NCBI GenBank assembly: GCA_017883415.1
Contig: JADGNR010000007.1
Span: forward strand, 1-33,465
Direction: 5' to 3'
Source: Bryobacteraceae bacterium
GTDB lineage: Bacteria; Acidobacteriota; Terriglobia; Bryobacterales; Bryobacteraceae
DNA: 33,465 nucleotides
Part shown: piece after piece, positions 1 to 6,380 of the stretch
How positions within the stretch are numbered: position 1 is the first letter of the stretch
Layout: each line of letters starts with the position of its first letter
Made by a program: the position numbers and the translations under genes
Notes under the pieces: model-generated
What the model was told of the DNA's origin: nothing
Seen by the model: the letters and a program-made list of their open reading frames with translations, nothing else
Databases searched by the model: none

Positions 1-104
1 ACAAATTGCTGGATTTTCTCAAGCGCCTCGACCGGAAGGTCACTATCCAGATCGGCCCGCACAGGCCGGGAGAGCCATATCAGCAAGTAGCCTTTGCGCC
101 ATAG
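1..104 (+). CDS. C-terminal end of probable HTH (XRE/HTH_37-like) regulator, partial
   Basis: An open frame enters from the left edge (codons in phase from base 3) and stops at a TAG at 102-104. It encodes about 33 residues beginning KLLDFLKRLDRKVTIQIGP. A 'LLxFLxxLxxxVxIxI' tail is typical of small XRE/HTH_37 antitoxin-type regulators, where a last helix is followed by a short strand. The DNA-binding part lies outside the window. The gene converges on the DUF1648 gene, with 22 bp between the stops. The assignment rests on a short tail only and could be wrong. Confidence 0.4.
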   Translation, partial: KLLDFLKRLDRKVTIQIGPHRPGEPYQQVAFAP

Positions 105-126
105 AAAGCTCTGTACCACCTGTGAA

Positions 127-1110
127 TCAGCGGGCTACGCGAACCAGCCCCAGCATTCCCGCCAGGAAACTGCCCAGCAGAAGCCAGGACATGCGGTTGC
201 CGAAATTGATGGTGTAGCCGAAACCGATGCGCTTCTGCACGAAGATGGCCGGGTCTTGCGGGTTGCAGTAAATACTGCCCAGATACCAGTATTGGTCGAG
301 CGTGGCCTCCACGGGCTGCGCGGGGTCGGTGACAATTTTGTAACCCCACGCGATCACGGCCGCGGCAAACAGGAACGTCGCCACGAGGAAGGCTGCGATG
401 GGCACTCTCACCACCGGCATGAGCCCGACCCCGGTGAAAATGAAGCCGAGAAAATAGACGCAGGCCACCAGGATTTTGAGGATGGCGGTGCGCTGGGGAG
501 CACGGCGCGAGCCATAAAAGATGGCCAACCCGAGCAGGAGCAGGAACAGCATCATGCCGGCGCCGGACAACAGCGGGCCATAGACCGCTGCGGGCGTCTT
601 GCCGGCCCAGCGGTTGGGCTCGCCCGCTGCGCCCCAATGGACCGGGAAGCGCTCCGGAATTTCACTCCAATGGGCGCGCAAGTAAGCGGCGGCGGCCAGG
701 GGAAGTGCCAGGGGGACCAGGGCCAGCGCGATCCAACGCGGCAGATGGTCGCCATCCGGGGCGAGATCCGCTTCGCGCACTCCGGGGGGCGGCGCGGCGT
801 AACCCTGGAGCTTGCTGCGTTCGCGCAGAAACGACGCCACCCCCGCAATCGCGGGCAGCATGGCCAGCACCACCGCGAGATCGGGCCAGCTTTGCGCCAT
901 GGTGGCGACGATCACAGCGGAAGCCGCGATGGCGCGCACCACCCACCAGTGATAGCGGCGGATGGCGGCCCGGCCGGGCTCGCTGGCGCGGAAGCCCGCG
1001 GGTACGGTGACGGCGAACAGATAACGCGGCGAAGAGAAATGCGGCACCAGGAGCATGAAAGCTCCCGTGAAGGCTACGACGAGCAACGAAAGGAACAAGG
1101 CGCTGTTCAT
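127..1110 (-). CDS. DUF1648/DUF5808 multi-pass membrane protein
   Basis: This 327-residue protein has about eight hydrophobic segments. The middle (around 165-200) has the DUF1648 signature, a membrane helix followed by IPERFPVHWGAAGEPNRWA. The C-terminus (around 272-315) matches DUF5808, with YWYLGSIYCNPQDPAIFV followed by RIGFGYTINFG and a final helix. Such proteins are integral cytoplasmic-membrane proteins, some related to SdpI-type immunity/signal proteins; the biochemical role is unknown. The start ATG overlaps the stop of the upstream GntR gene (ATGA at 1107-1110), so the two are almost certainly one translationally coupled unit controlled by that regulator. A transport, resistance or signalling role fits the GntR pairing but is inference. 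Confidence 0.85.
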   Translation of the reverse strand: MNSALFLSLLVVAFTGAFMLLVPHFSSPRYLFAVTVPAGFRASEPGRAAIRRYHWWVVRAIAASAVIVATMAQSWPDLAVVLAMLPAIAGVASFLRERSKLQGYAAPPPGVREADLAPDGDHLPRWIALALVPLALPLAAAAYLRAHWSEIPERFPVHWGAAGEPNRWAGKTPAAVYGPLLSGAGMMLFLLLLGLAIFYGSRRAPQRTAILKILVACVYFLGFIFTGVGLMPVVRVPIAAFLVATFLFAAAVIAWGYKIVTDPAQPVEATLDQYWYLGSIYCNPQDPAIFVQKRIGFGYTINFGNRMSWLLLGSFLAGMLGLVRVAR

Positions 1111-1499
1111 GGTTTGAGACTCTCGGTGAGGGAACGCAACTCGGCTGCAATGCGGGCCGGGGCTACGCCCTCCGAACGCATCTGCGCCACCAGGCTGCGC
1201 AGGCGGGTGCGAAATTCCTGCAACTGCTCGGGCCGGGCGGCAGGCGAGCCGCGGGCAATCACGGTGGCGCCGCGGCCATGGCGCAGGTCCAGCCAGCCCT
1301 CCGCGGCGAGCTCCCGGTAGGCTTCCCCCACGGTATTGAAGTGAACCCCCAAATCCATGGCGAGCCGCCGCACCGAAGGCAGCTCGCTGCCCGGCGGCAG
1401 GGCGCCTTCCACCAGCAGCACGCGCACGGCATCCACGATCTGGCGATAGGCCGGAACCGCCGAATTCAGGTCGATGCGGATTTTGGCGGGCGGCGGCAT
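1107..1499 (-). CDS. GntR-family transcriptional regulator, YtrA type
   Basis: This 130-residue protein has an N-terminal winged helix-turn-helix (about 12-80). It includes the GntR motif around ELPSVRRLAMDLGVHFNTV and the wing DLRHGRGATVIA. A short helical tail (85-130) replaces the large ligand-binding domain of FadR/HutC types, which is the YtrA-subfamily architecture; these usually dimerise and repress neighbouring membrane-protein or ABC-transporter genes. The ATG at 1499 lies only ~10 nt from an inverted repeat (1510-1534) that overlaps a strong promoter, which implies autoregulation. No good Shine-Dalgarno sequence is visible. The stop overlaps the start of the downstream membrane-protein gene by 4 bp. 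Confidence 0.92.
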   Translation of the reverse strand: MPPPAKIRIDLNSAVPAYRQIVDAVRVLLVEGALPPGSELPSVRRLAMDLGVHFNTVGEAYRELAAEGWLDLRHGRGATVIARGSPAARPEQLQEFRTRLRSLVAQMRSEGVAPARIAAELRSLTESLKP

Positions 1500-1509
1500 G
1501 GGAACTGTT

Positions 1510-1534
1510 TACTGTACAAGTACACTGTACAGTA
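1510..1534. promoter_or_regulatory. Operator-like inverted repeat for the GntR regulator
   Basis: A perfect inverted repeat has 9-bp arms TACTGTACA (1510-1518) and TGTACAGTA (1526-1534) separated by 7 bp. Arms of this type with a short AT-containing spacer are usual for YtrA-type GntR operators. The site covers the promoter -10 element and the expected start of transcription of the GntR gene, so bound protein would block its own promoter. The repeat is seen directly; GntR binding is inferred. Confidence 0.75.
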
Positions 1535-1552
1535 GGATTGATCGGATGTCAA
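1524..1552 (-). promoter_or_regulatory. Sigma70-type promoter of the GntR-DUF1648 unit
   Basis: On the minus strand a perfect -35 TTGACA (1552-1547) is followed by a 17-bp spacer and the -10 hexamer TACAGT (1529-1524). Transcription would begin near 1517, giving a leader of under 20 nt before the ATG at 1499. The -10 lies inside the inverted repeat 1510-1534. Confidence 0.7.
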
Positions 1553-1690
1553 GCGCGATTCTCCCTACACTCTCCCGCCCCCCGCCGCGTGATTCCTTGA
1601 GACACCATTGGGAAAATGTTGTTGCTGGCGCTGGCCACGGGCACGCCCTCGTCGTGTTGCGGCCGGTCACGGGACGGCCGCCGAGGAACT

Positions 1691-1920
1691 TATCGGCCCG
1701 CACCAATCTCTACGGTGCGTTCGAATTTCCACCGGTGGCGGTCCGGCAATCCGACTTCGCTTTCATCGACGACTGTACCCGCCACGGCGCCGTAGCGCGG
1801 CAGGCGAATCGTCAGGTACGTGGACGCCGAATCCAGCAGGACGGTGATCCGGTAGAGCCGCGTTTCTGGTGGGGCGGGGGGCGCCTGCGGCGCGGGGCAC
1901 GGGAGGCCTATCCCACTGGG
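1691..1920 (-). pseudogene. Coding-like remnant, no intact gene (covers most of the 1553-1920 gap)
   Basis: No intact gene fits 1553-1920. On the minus strand, one frame stays open from directly after the SDR stop (1920) down to a TAA near 1691. It reads through segments such as LYRITVLLDSASTYLTIRLP and YGAVAGTVVDESEVGLPD, then a polar tail. The composition resembles beta-rich carboxypeptidase-regulatory-like (Big/CarboxypepD) segments, but there is no usable start codon and the piece is only ~75 residues long. It may be the remnant of a longer gene. Nothing else was seen here except the GntR promoter. Confidence 0.25.
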
Positions 1921-2658
1921 CTACAGGCTGCGCAGGTGAAATCCGCCGTCCACGTGGATCACCTGGCCGGTAGAGTAATCGAGCAGCCCGTCGGCGATGG
2001 CGCGCACCGCTTTGGCGACGTCCGCGCCCTCGCCCATGCGCCGCTGCGGCAACAGGCCGTCGGCGATCTTTTGCTCGTAGGCCTTTTCCACGATGGCGGT
2101 CATGTCGGTGCGCACGATCCCCGGCTGGATCTCGAACACCTTGATGCCCGCGTCGGCCAGCCGTACCGCGTACAGCGCCGCCGACATGCTCAGCCCGGCC
2201 TTGGAAATGCAATACTCCGGGCGGCTCACCGATGCCGTGAAGGCGGAGATCGAGGTCACGAAAACGATGCGCCCCTGGCCGCGACCGGCCATCCACGCTC
2301 CCGCCAGCCGCGTGAGGAAATGCGGCCCCTTGAGGTTGACCGCCATCAGCTCATCGAAGCTCTCTTCGGTGGCTTCCAGAAGATCGCGGCGCTCGCGCGG
2401 GCCCATGCCGGCGTTGTTCACCAGCAGGTCGAGCTCGCCGAAGCGCTCGCGGGCGAAGGCGATCAACGCCTCGCGGTCCTCCGGGCGCGAGACGTCGCAC
2501 GGGAAGATCTCGCAGCCCGTTTCCTGGCGCAGCCGCTCGGCGGCATCGCGCCGGTCGCGGTAGGTTCCGATCACGTTGTGCGTGCGCGCCAGTTCGGTGG
2601 CGATGGCGCGCCCGATCCCCCGGCTGGCGCCAGTGACGATGCTATTTGGCCTGGGCAA
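1921..2658 (-). CDS. Short-chain dehydrogenase/reductase (FabG-like)
   Basis: This classical SDR of about 245 residues, counted from a TTG start at 2658, is a NAD(P)H-dependent oxidoreductase with a Rossmann fold. It shows the cofactor glycine motif TGASRGIG (9-16), NNAG (81-84), and the catalytic serine 136, Tyr149 and Lys153 (EYCISKAG). The usual beta-alpha ending is present (TGQVIHVDGGF). The start was placed at the TTG 2658 because SDRs normally begin 8-15 residues before the glycine motif; a second TTG at 2691 would add 11 residues. Neither has a strong ribosome site, and the gene overlaps the DsbA-like gene, so coupling is likely. Substrate unknown; a 3-ketoacyl or sugar/alcohol substrate is possible. 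Confidence 0.9.
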   Translation of the reverse strand: MPRPNSIVTGASRGIGRAIATELARTHNVIGTYRDRRDAAERLRQETGCEIFPCDVSRPEDREALIAFARERFGELDLLVNNAGMGPRERRDLLEATEESFDELMAVNLKGPHFLTRLAGAWMAGRGQGRIVFVTSISAFTASVSRPEYCISKAGLSMSAALYAVRLADAGIKVFEIQPGIVRTDMTAIVEKAYEQKIADGLLPQRRMGEGADVAKAVRAIADGLLDYSTGQVIHVDGGFHLRSL

Positions 2659-3217
2659 GGGCGGCGTCGAGTCCCTTCGAGATTTCTTCAAAGGTGAATG
2701 TTTCGATGAAGGGCGCGCCGTTCACGAAAACGGTGGGGGTGTGCACCACGCCGCGCGCCACACCGTCCTGGTAGTCCTTCTCCACCATCGCCTCGTACTT
2801 GGGATCGCCCAGGGCGGCCAGCGCATCGGCGGGTTTAATGCCGTGGCTGCGCGCGAACTCCCCCAGCCGGTCGTTGAAGTTATCCGCGTTGGTTTCGGCG
2901 ATGGTCGCGAGCGCGTGCCGGCGATACTCCAGCCCGAGCTTGGCGTCGCGCTCGGCGAAGAAGCGGGCCGCGATGGCCGCGCGCCGCGCGCAGGGATGCT
3001 TGGCCAGCGGGAAATCGCGGTGGACGAATTCCACCCGGTCCCCGTATTTCGGAAGGATCTGCCGGTCCATCATCACCCGGAAATTGGCGCAGTCGGAGCA
3101 TTGCAGGTCCTCGTAGATCACGGCGCGCACCGGGCTGCCCGCGCGGCCCTCGGTGAGGCCCTGCGCCACAAGCAGTTGCGCACTGGCGGACAGAAGAGCG
3201 ATGGCCGCGCCTCTCAT
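2642..3217 (-). CDS. DsbA/thioredoxin-like periplasmic thiol-disulfide oxidoreductase
   Basis: This 191-residue protein has a short signal-like hydrophobic N-terminus (1-19) followed by a thioredoxin fold of the Thioredoxin_4/DsbA_2 type. The active site is CSDC (Cys40-Cys43) after the first strand, and the cis-proline loop is HTPTVFVNG (Pro161). The inserted helical domain lies at about 75-150. It probably oxidises or isomerises disulfides in exported proteins. The ATG at 3217 overlaps the stop of the upstream glycine-zipper gene (ATGA), and its 3' end overlaps the SDR gene. The CxxC dipeptide Ser-Asp is not the classical Pro-His, so its redox direction cannot be judged from sequence. Confidence 0.88.
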   Translation of the reverse strand: MRGAAIALLSASAQLLVAQGLTEGRAGSPVRAVIYEDLQCSDCANFRVMMDRQILPKYGDRVEFVHRDFPLAKHPCARRAAIAARFFAERDAKLGLEYRRHALATIAETNADNFNDRLGEFARSHGIKPADALAALGDPKYEAMVEKDYQDGVARGVVHTPTVFVNGAPFIETFTFEEISKGLDAALAQAK

Positions 3218-4107
3218 ATCCGTGTGGCGGTCTCCAGCACAAAGGTCAAGCGCGTTTCCGAGGGAATCTTGACGCGCTGGCCCTTGGTGACCACCTCGGC
3301 GCCGGCGCCCGCCGCGCCGCCGGCGGCCGCGCCCACGGCCGCGCCCTTCCCGCCGCCGGCGATGGCCCCGATGATGGCGCCCACCGCGGCGGTCCCGCCC
3401 ACTACTTTGCCGGTTCGCTCTCCGCGCGAGGAACTCTCCCGCGAAACGCTTTGCGTATTGATGTCCACCATGCGGTCGCCCACCTTGACGGACACCAGGT
3501 CGAGGGTCAGCTCGGAACGGCCGGCGAATTTTCCGGACTCCTTGGAATCCACCAGCTTGACTACCACGTCCGCGCCGCGCGGGATCGCCGTTTCGCCGTT
3601 GACCATCACCGGCTCATCCATGCTCGCCGCGAACGTCTGGCCCACGCGATTGGTTTCCGAATCCACCCCCTCGATCATCCTTACCACCAGGTTGGTGCCC
3701 GAGGGCAATTCCACCGCGCCGCGAGATGCCGGCGGAGGAGCATCGTTCGGGTCGGGACGCATCACGTTGCCGCTGGTGCTGTCGTTGTCCTGCCGGCGAA
3801 GGACCGGGCGCGCATCGTCGTCCGAGTCGTTCCGGCGGAGTGGCGGACGCGCGTCGTCGTCCGAGTCGTTCCGGCGGAGCGCCGGGCGCGCGTCGTCGTC
3901 CGTTCGGGCGGATGCGCTGCCGAATTCGATGCGGACCACATCCGAGATGTCCAGAGTCCGGATCTGGTCGCCCACCTCGATTCTGATCTGCCGCGGCGAG
4001 CCCCCCAGATATGTGCCATTGATTACACGGCCGCTCTTCAACGTGACGGTATCCGCAAAACCGGCCGTGGCCAAAACGAAAACGATTCCCAGGTGCAGCA
4101 CGCGCAT
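3214..4107 (-). CDS. Exported glycine-zipper protein with acidic/basic tandem repeats
   Basis: This 297-residue exported protein starts at the ATG 4107, preceded by an AGGGGGA ribosome site. A signal peptide (1-18, ending TAGFA/D) is followed by a small beta domain (DTVTLKSGRVINGTYLGG..., 19-65). Next come three 13-residue repeats of DDARPxLRRNDSD and a proline-rich linker. A beta domain (about 135-225) follows, then an Ala/Gly-rich glycine zipper (VGAIIGAIAGGGKGAAVG..., about 235-270) that may insert in a membrane, and a last strand pair. This architecture recurs in Acidobacteriota hypothetical proteins; function unknown, probably envelope-associated. The frame remains open far upstream of 4107, but that part overlaps the DUF697 gene in another frame and lacks the signal peptide logic. 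Confidence 0.85.
   Translation of the reverse strand: MRVLHLGIVFVLATAGFADTVTLKSGRVINGTYLGGSPRQIRIEVGDQIRTLDISDVVRIEFGSASARTDDDARPALRRNDSDDDARPPLRRNDSDDDARPVLRRQDNDSTSGNVMRPDPNDAPPPASRGAVELPSGTNLVVRMIEGVDSETNRVGQTFAASMDEPVMVNGETAIPRGADVVVKLVDSKESGKFAGRSELTLDLVSVKVGDRMVDINTQSVSRESSSRGERTGKVVGGTAAVGAIIGAIAGGGKGAAVGAAAGGAAGAGAEVVTKGQRVKIPSETRLTFVLETATRI
3781..3897 (-). repeat. Three tandem 39-bp repeats within the glycine-zipper gene
   Basis: Three exact-length 39-bp units (3781-3819, 3820-3858, 3859-3897) each encode DDARPxLRRNDSD or a close variant. The two units at 3820-3897 are nearly identical at DNA level and the 3781 unit is more diverged. The unit is a multiple of three, so copy number could change by slippage without breaking the frame. 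Confidence 0.9.
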
Positions 4108-4159
4108 AAGTCCCCCTTGGAGTTTTCCTTCCCTATTGTACGACGCGCTGCCGCGCCAT

Positions 4160-5023
4160 TTAGTGTACCGGTTGTTCACCCGTGCGGAGAGATTGCACCA
4201 TCTCTTCTCCGCGCCGAAACGCCTGCTGATACACCTGCTCACGCTCCTCACTGGTGTACGCTGCGCCGGCGCGATGGTAGAGCTCGAGACTCTTGCCGAC
4301 CACGAACGTCCCGGCGTAGGCAATGGCGCCCTTGGGGACCAACCCGCCGCCGAACGGGATCTTGCCCGCCAGCTCGCGGGCGATGGCGCGCCATCCGAAG
4401 GCGCCGGCCGCAATGGTGACCAGTTCGCCCTTCTGCTGCGAGAACCCGATTTCCTTCCCGCAGGCCGCGGCAATCAGGAATGCCATGCGGACCTGGTTGG
4501 CGGTAAGGAACGCCGTGTCGGTAGCGAATTCTCCGAAGGCCCACGGCAGCTCGATGAGGCTCGGAATCACATCCGGCAGCGCGGTGGCCACCGCGAACAG
4601 CGCGTTCTCCCGCGCGATGGAATGGATGATGCGCTCCACCACAGGCCGCCGGAACGCCGGAAACTGGCGGGCCAGCGGCAGCGCGAAATCCTCATTCCCG
4701 CGCAGGATCTCCACGATGGTTCGCTCGGGCTCGTCGCGGTGAAACGTGTACGCGCCCTCCGGCGTGGCGAGGTCTTGCTGAAAGAGAACAATGTCCACCG
4801 AGGCCGGGACGCCCGGGTCGTCGGCGCGATACACGCGATCGACGAGCGCCCATTGCTTGTTGCGCGGCAAACCCCGGGGGACGAGGAAGTCTTCCATTTC
4901 GCCGTACCCCTTGCCGTCCGTCGCGACCAGCCCGATGCGCACGGGCCGCCCGGCGCGCTGGCGCACCTCATCGGGATTCAAAAGACCGATGGCGGCGCGG
5001 GCCTGCTTCAAGAGTTTCAGCAT
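4160..5023 (-). CDS. DUF697-like membrane-associated protein
   Basis: This 287-residue protein has an N-terminal soluble half (1-110) with a strand-rich core (RIGLVATDGKGYGEMEDFLV, VDIVLFQQD) and a C-terminal half (about 125-287). The C-terminal half has two conserved helical hairpins, one around FLTANQVRMAFLIAAACGKE and one around IPFGGGLVPKGAIAYAGTF, plus a helical tail. That half resembles DUF697, which is often found C-terminal to small GTPase-like modules such as YcjF; no Walker motif is present here. It is the first gene of a probable operon with the glycine-zipper, DsbA-like and SDR genes (52-bp gap to the next). Role unknown; membrane association is inferred. Confidence 0.7.
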   Translation of the reverse strand: MLKLLKQARAAIGLLNPDEVRQRAGRPVRIGLVATDGKGYGEMEDFLVPRGLPRNKQWALVDRVYRADDPGVPASVDIVLFQQDLATPEGAYTFHRDEPERTIVEILRGNEDFALPLARQFPAFRRPVVERIIHSIARENALFAVATALPDVIPSLIELPWAFGEFATDTAFLTANQVRMAFLIAAACGKEIGFSQQKGELVTIAAGAFGWRAIARELAGKIPFGGGLVPKGAIAYAGTFVVGKSLELYHRAGAAYTSEEREQVYQQAFRRGEEMVQSLRTGEQPVH

Positions 5024-5238
5024 AAAGGATCATTCTAACTCCAATCCAAACCCGCCCCTGGCTCAAAGGGCCGGCTCTCGCTACACCGCCTGCTGACGCG
5101 CGCGGCTCCGATCAGAGACGCGACCTTGAGAACGTATGAAAAAACCGCCCGTCAACGCGTGGCAGGCGGCACTGCCGGACAGCACCGCCTGCCCCACCTT
5201 TACGACGGGACCCCATCCGTGCTATTCAGATAACAACA

Positions 5239-5252
5239 TCCGATATATCGGA
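5239..5252. promoter_or_regulatory. 14-bp perfect palindrome at the ribosome site of the CoA-binding gene
   Basis: TCCGATATATCGGA is a perfect palindrome without a loop, so it is better suited to binding a dimeric protein than to forming an RNA hairpin. Its last bases are part of the GGAGG ribosome site of the gene starting at 5259. A regulator bound here would block transcription just before the start codon. Confidence 0.5.
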
Positions 5253-5258
5253 GGCACC

Positions 5259-5723
5259 ATGAACGCATACCAGGATATCGAAGATTTCCTCGGCAGGAAG
5301 CGCCTGGCGGTAGTCGGCGTCTCCCGCGACCCGAAGGACTTTACGCGCGCCATGTTTCGCGAGTTGCTGCGCTGCGGGTATGATGCCGTGCCCGTGACTC
5401 CCCACGTCGCCGAGGTGGAAGGCCGCAGGACATTCGCCCACGTTCAGGATGTGACTCCCCCCGCCGAAGGCGCGCTGTTGATGACCAAGCCCGCGGTCAC
5501 GGACCAGGTGGTTCGCGATTGCGCCCAAGCGGGCATCCGCTCGATTTGGATGTACCGCGCGGCGGGCGCGGGCGCGGTCAGTCCCGATGCTGTCGGCTTC
5601 TGCCGGAAGCATGACGCCCGGGTAATCGCCGGAGAGTGCCCCTTCATGTTCCTGAAGGACACGGCCTGGCCGCACCGCGTGCACGGGTTCTGCCGCAAGC
5701 TGCTGGGCAGATATCCCCGCTGA
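5259..5723 (+). CDS. CoA-binding domain protein (CoA_binding_2, YccU-like)
   Basis: This 154-residue single-domain protein has a Rossmann-like CoA_binding_2 fold. The first strand and nucleotide loop are RLAVVGVSRDPKDF (about 14-27), the second strand YDAVPVTPHVAEVEG, then LLMTKPAV and IRSIWMYRAAGAGA. The C-terminus carries a cysteine-containing CPFMFL segment. The family relates to the CoA-binding half of succinyl-CoA synthetase alpha and is small, cytosolic and of uncertain role. The ATG at 5259 is chosen for the GGAGG ribosome site at 5250-5254; the frame is open further upstream but without conserved sequence. It is a single-gene unit converging on the barrel gene, with 13 bp between stops. 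Confidence 0.87.
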   Translation: MNAYQDIEDFLGRKRLAVVGVSRDPKDFTRAMFRELLRCGYDAVPVTPHVAEVEGRRTFAHVQDVTPPAEGALLMTKPAVTDQVVRDCAQAGIRSIWMYRAAGAGAVSPDAVGFCRKHDARVIAGECPFMFLKDTAWPHRVHGFCRKLLGRYPR

Positions 5724-5736
5724 GCGGCGCCGTCAG

Positions 5737-6216
5737 CTACCGGAAGGCCAACCCGAAGCGCACTCCCCAGTAGTGGATCGCCGTCCCGCCAGTGTACACG
5801 TGGTCGCGGAATTCCACGCGGGCGCCCAGGTGGTGGAGGAACCAGTAATTGAACCCGGTGCCGAAGTTGAACAGGTTGATGTGTCCCGAACGGAAGAGCA
5901 AAGTGTATCCGCCAGTTATGAATGGGTCCGCCTTGGCCTCCTTGCGATGCACGAAGTGATAGTAGCCGTTGGGTGAGAATATGCCCACCGAGTCGATGAG
6001 GTCCTTCCGGGGGCCGACCGCGCCCACCTCGGCGCCGATGCCGACACCTTTTCCAATGACGCCTTCTCCGCCCACACCGACATGCAGCGTCATCGCGGTA
6101 TTCCCGCAGCAGGTAACACCGCCGGGAGCAAAGAACACGTAGCCGTTGGAAGATTGCGCCGGTCCGATCGCGGCGAAAACTCCCATCAGAAGCAGCAACG
6201 CGAGAAGGCGACGCAT
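5737..6216 (-). CDS. Small outer-membrane beta-barrel-like protein
   Basis: This 159-residue protein has a signal peptide (1-20, MRRLLALLLLMGVFAAIGPA). The mature part consists of alternating glycine/aromatic strands (MTLHVGVGGEGVIGKGVGIG, YYHFVHRK, FITGGYTLLFR, INLFNFGTGFNYWF, YWGVRFGLAFR) suited to an OmpW/OMP_b-brl-type barrel. It probably forms about eight strands and resides in the outer membrane. A clear AAGGAG ribosome site precedes the ATG. Ligand and role are unknown. Confidence 0.75.
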   Translation of the reverse strand: MRRLLALLLLMGVFAAIGPAQSSNGYVFFAPGGVTCCGNTAMTLHVGVGGEGVIGKGVGIGAEVGAVGPRKDLIDSVGIFSPNGYYHFVHRKEAKADPFITGGYTLLFRSGHINLFNFGTGFNYWFLHHLGARVEFRDHVYTGGTAIHYWGVRFGLAFR

Positions 6217-6234
6217 ATTCAGATCTCCTTATCT

Positions 6235-6380
6235 GGTAGTGTAGCCCTGGGCTGGGTTTCTCGCGCCGCTGGCTGGTACCCTATCTTTAGGACACTACCC
6301 GTCAGTGGGGTAGGCCTCCGGCCTGCCCAGCGCGCGAAGCGCCCTCGGCGCGGGCGTCTGGGAATGCCCCGTCAGTGGGG
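6235..6380. repeat. Composite intergenic repeat: inverted and direct repeats
   Basis: Two structures lie side by side. GGTAGTGT (6235-6242) and ACACTACC (6292-6299) form an inverted pair around 49 bp. The 12-bp direct repeat CCCGTCAGTGGGG-like (CCGTCAGTGGGG) occurs at 6299-6310 and 6369-6380, exactly 70 bp apart. The sequence between the direct copies is GC-rich with short internal inverted repeats (for example AGGCCTCCGGCCT). The second direct copy contains the stop codon of the gene ending at 6372. It could be a small non-autonomous element with a target duplication; no transposase is nearby. Confidence 0.5.

Noticed and set aside
3781-3897. Possible CRISPR-like array
   Set aside because: The 39-bp units are directly adjacent without spacers and encode in-frame protein repeats.
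2576-5038. 820-codon plus-strand frame
   Set aside because: It lies antisense to four recognisable genes (SDR start, DsbA-like, glycine-zipper, DUF697-like) and has no family features of its own.
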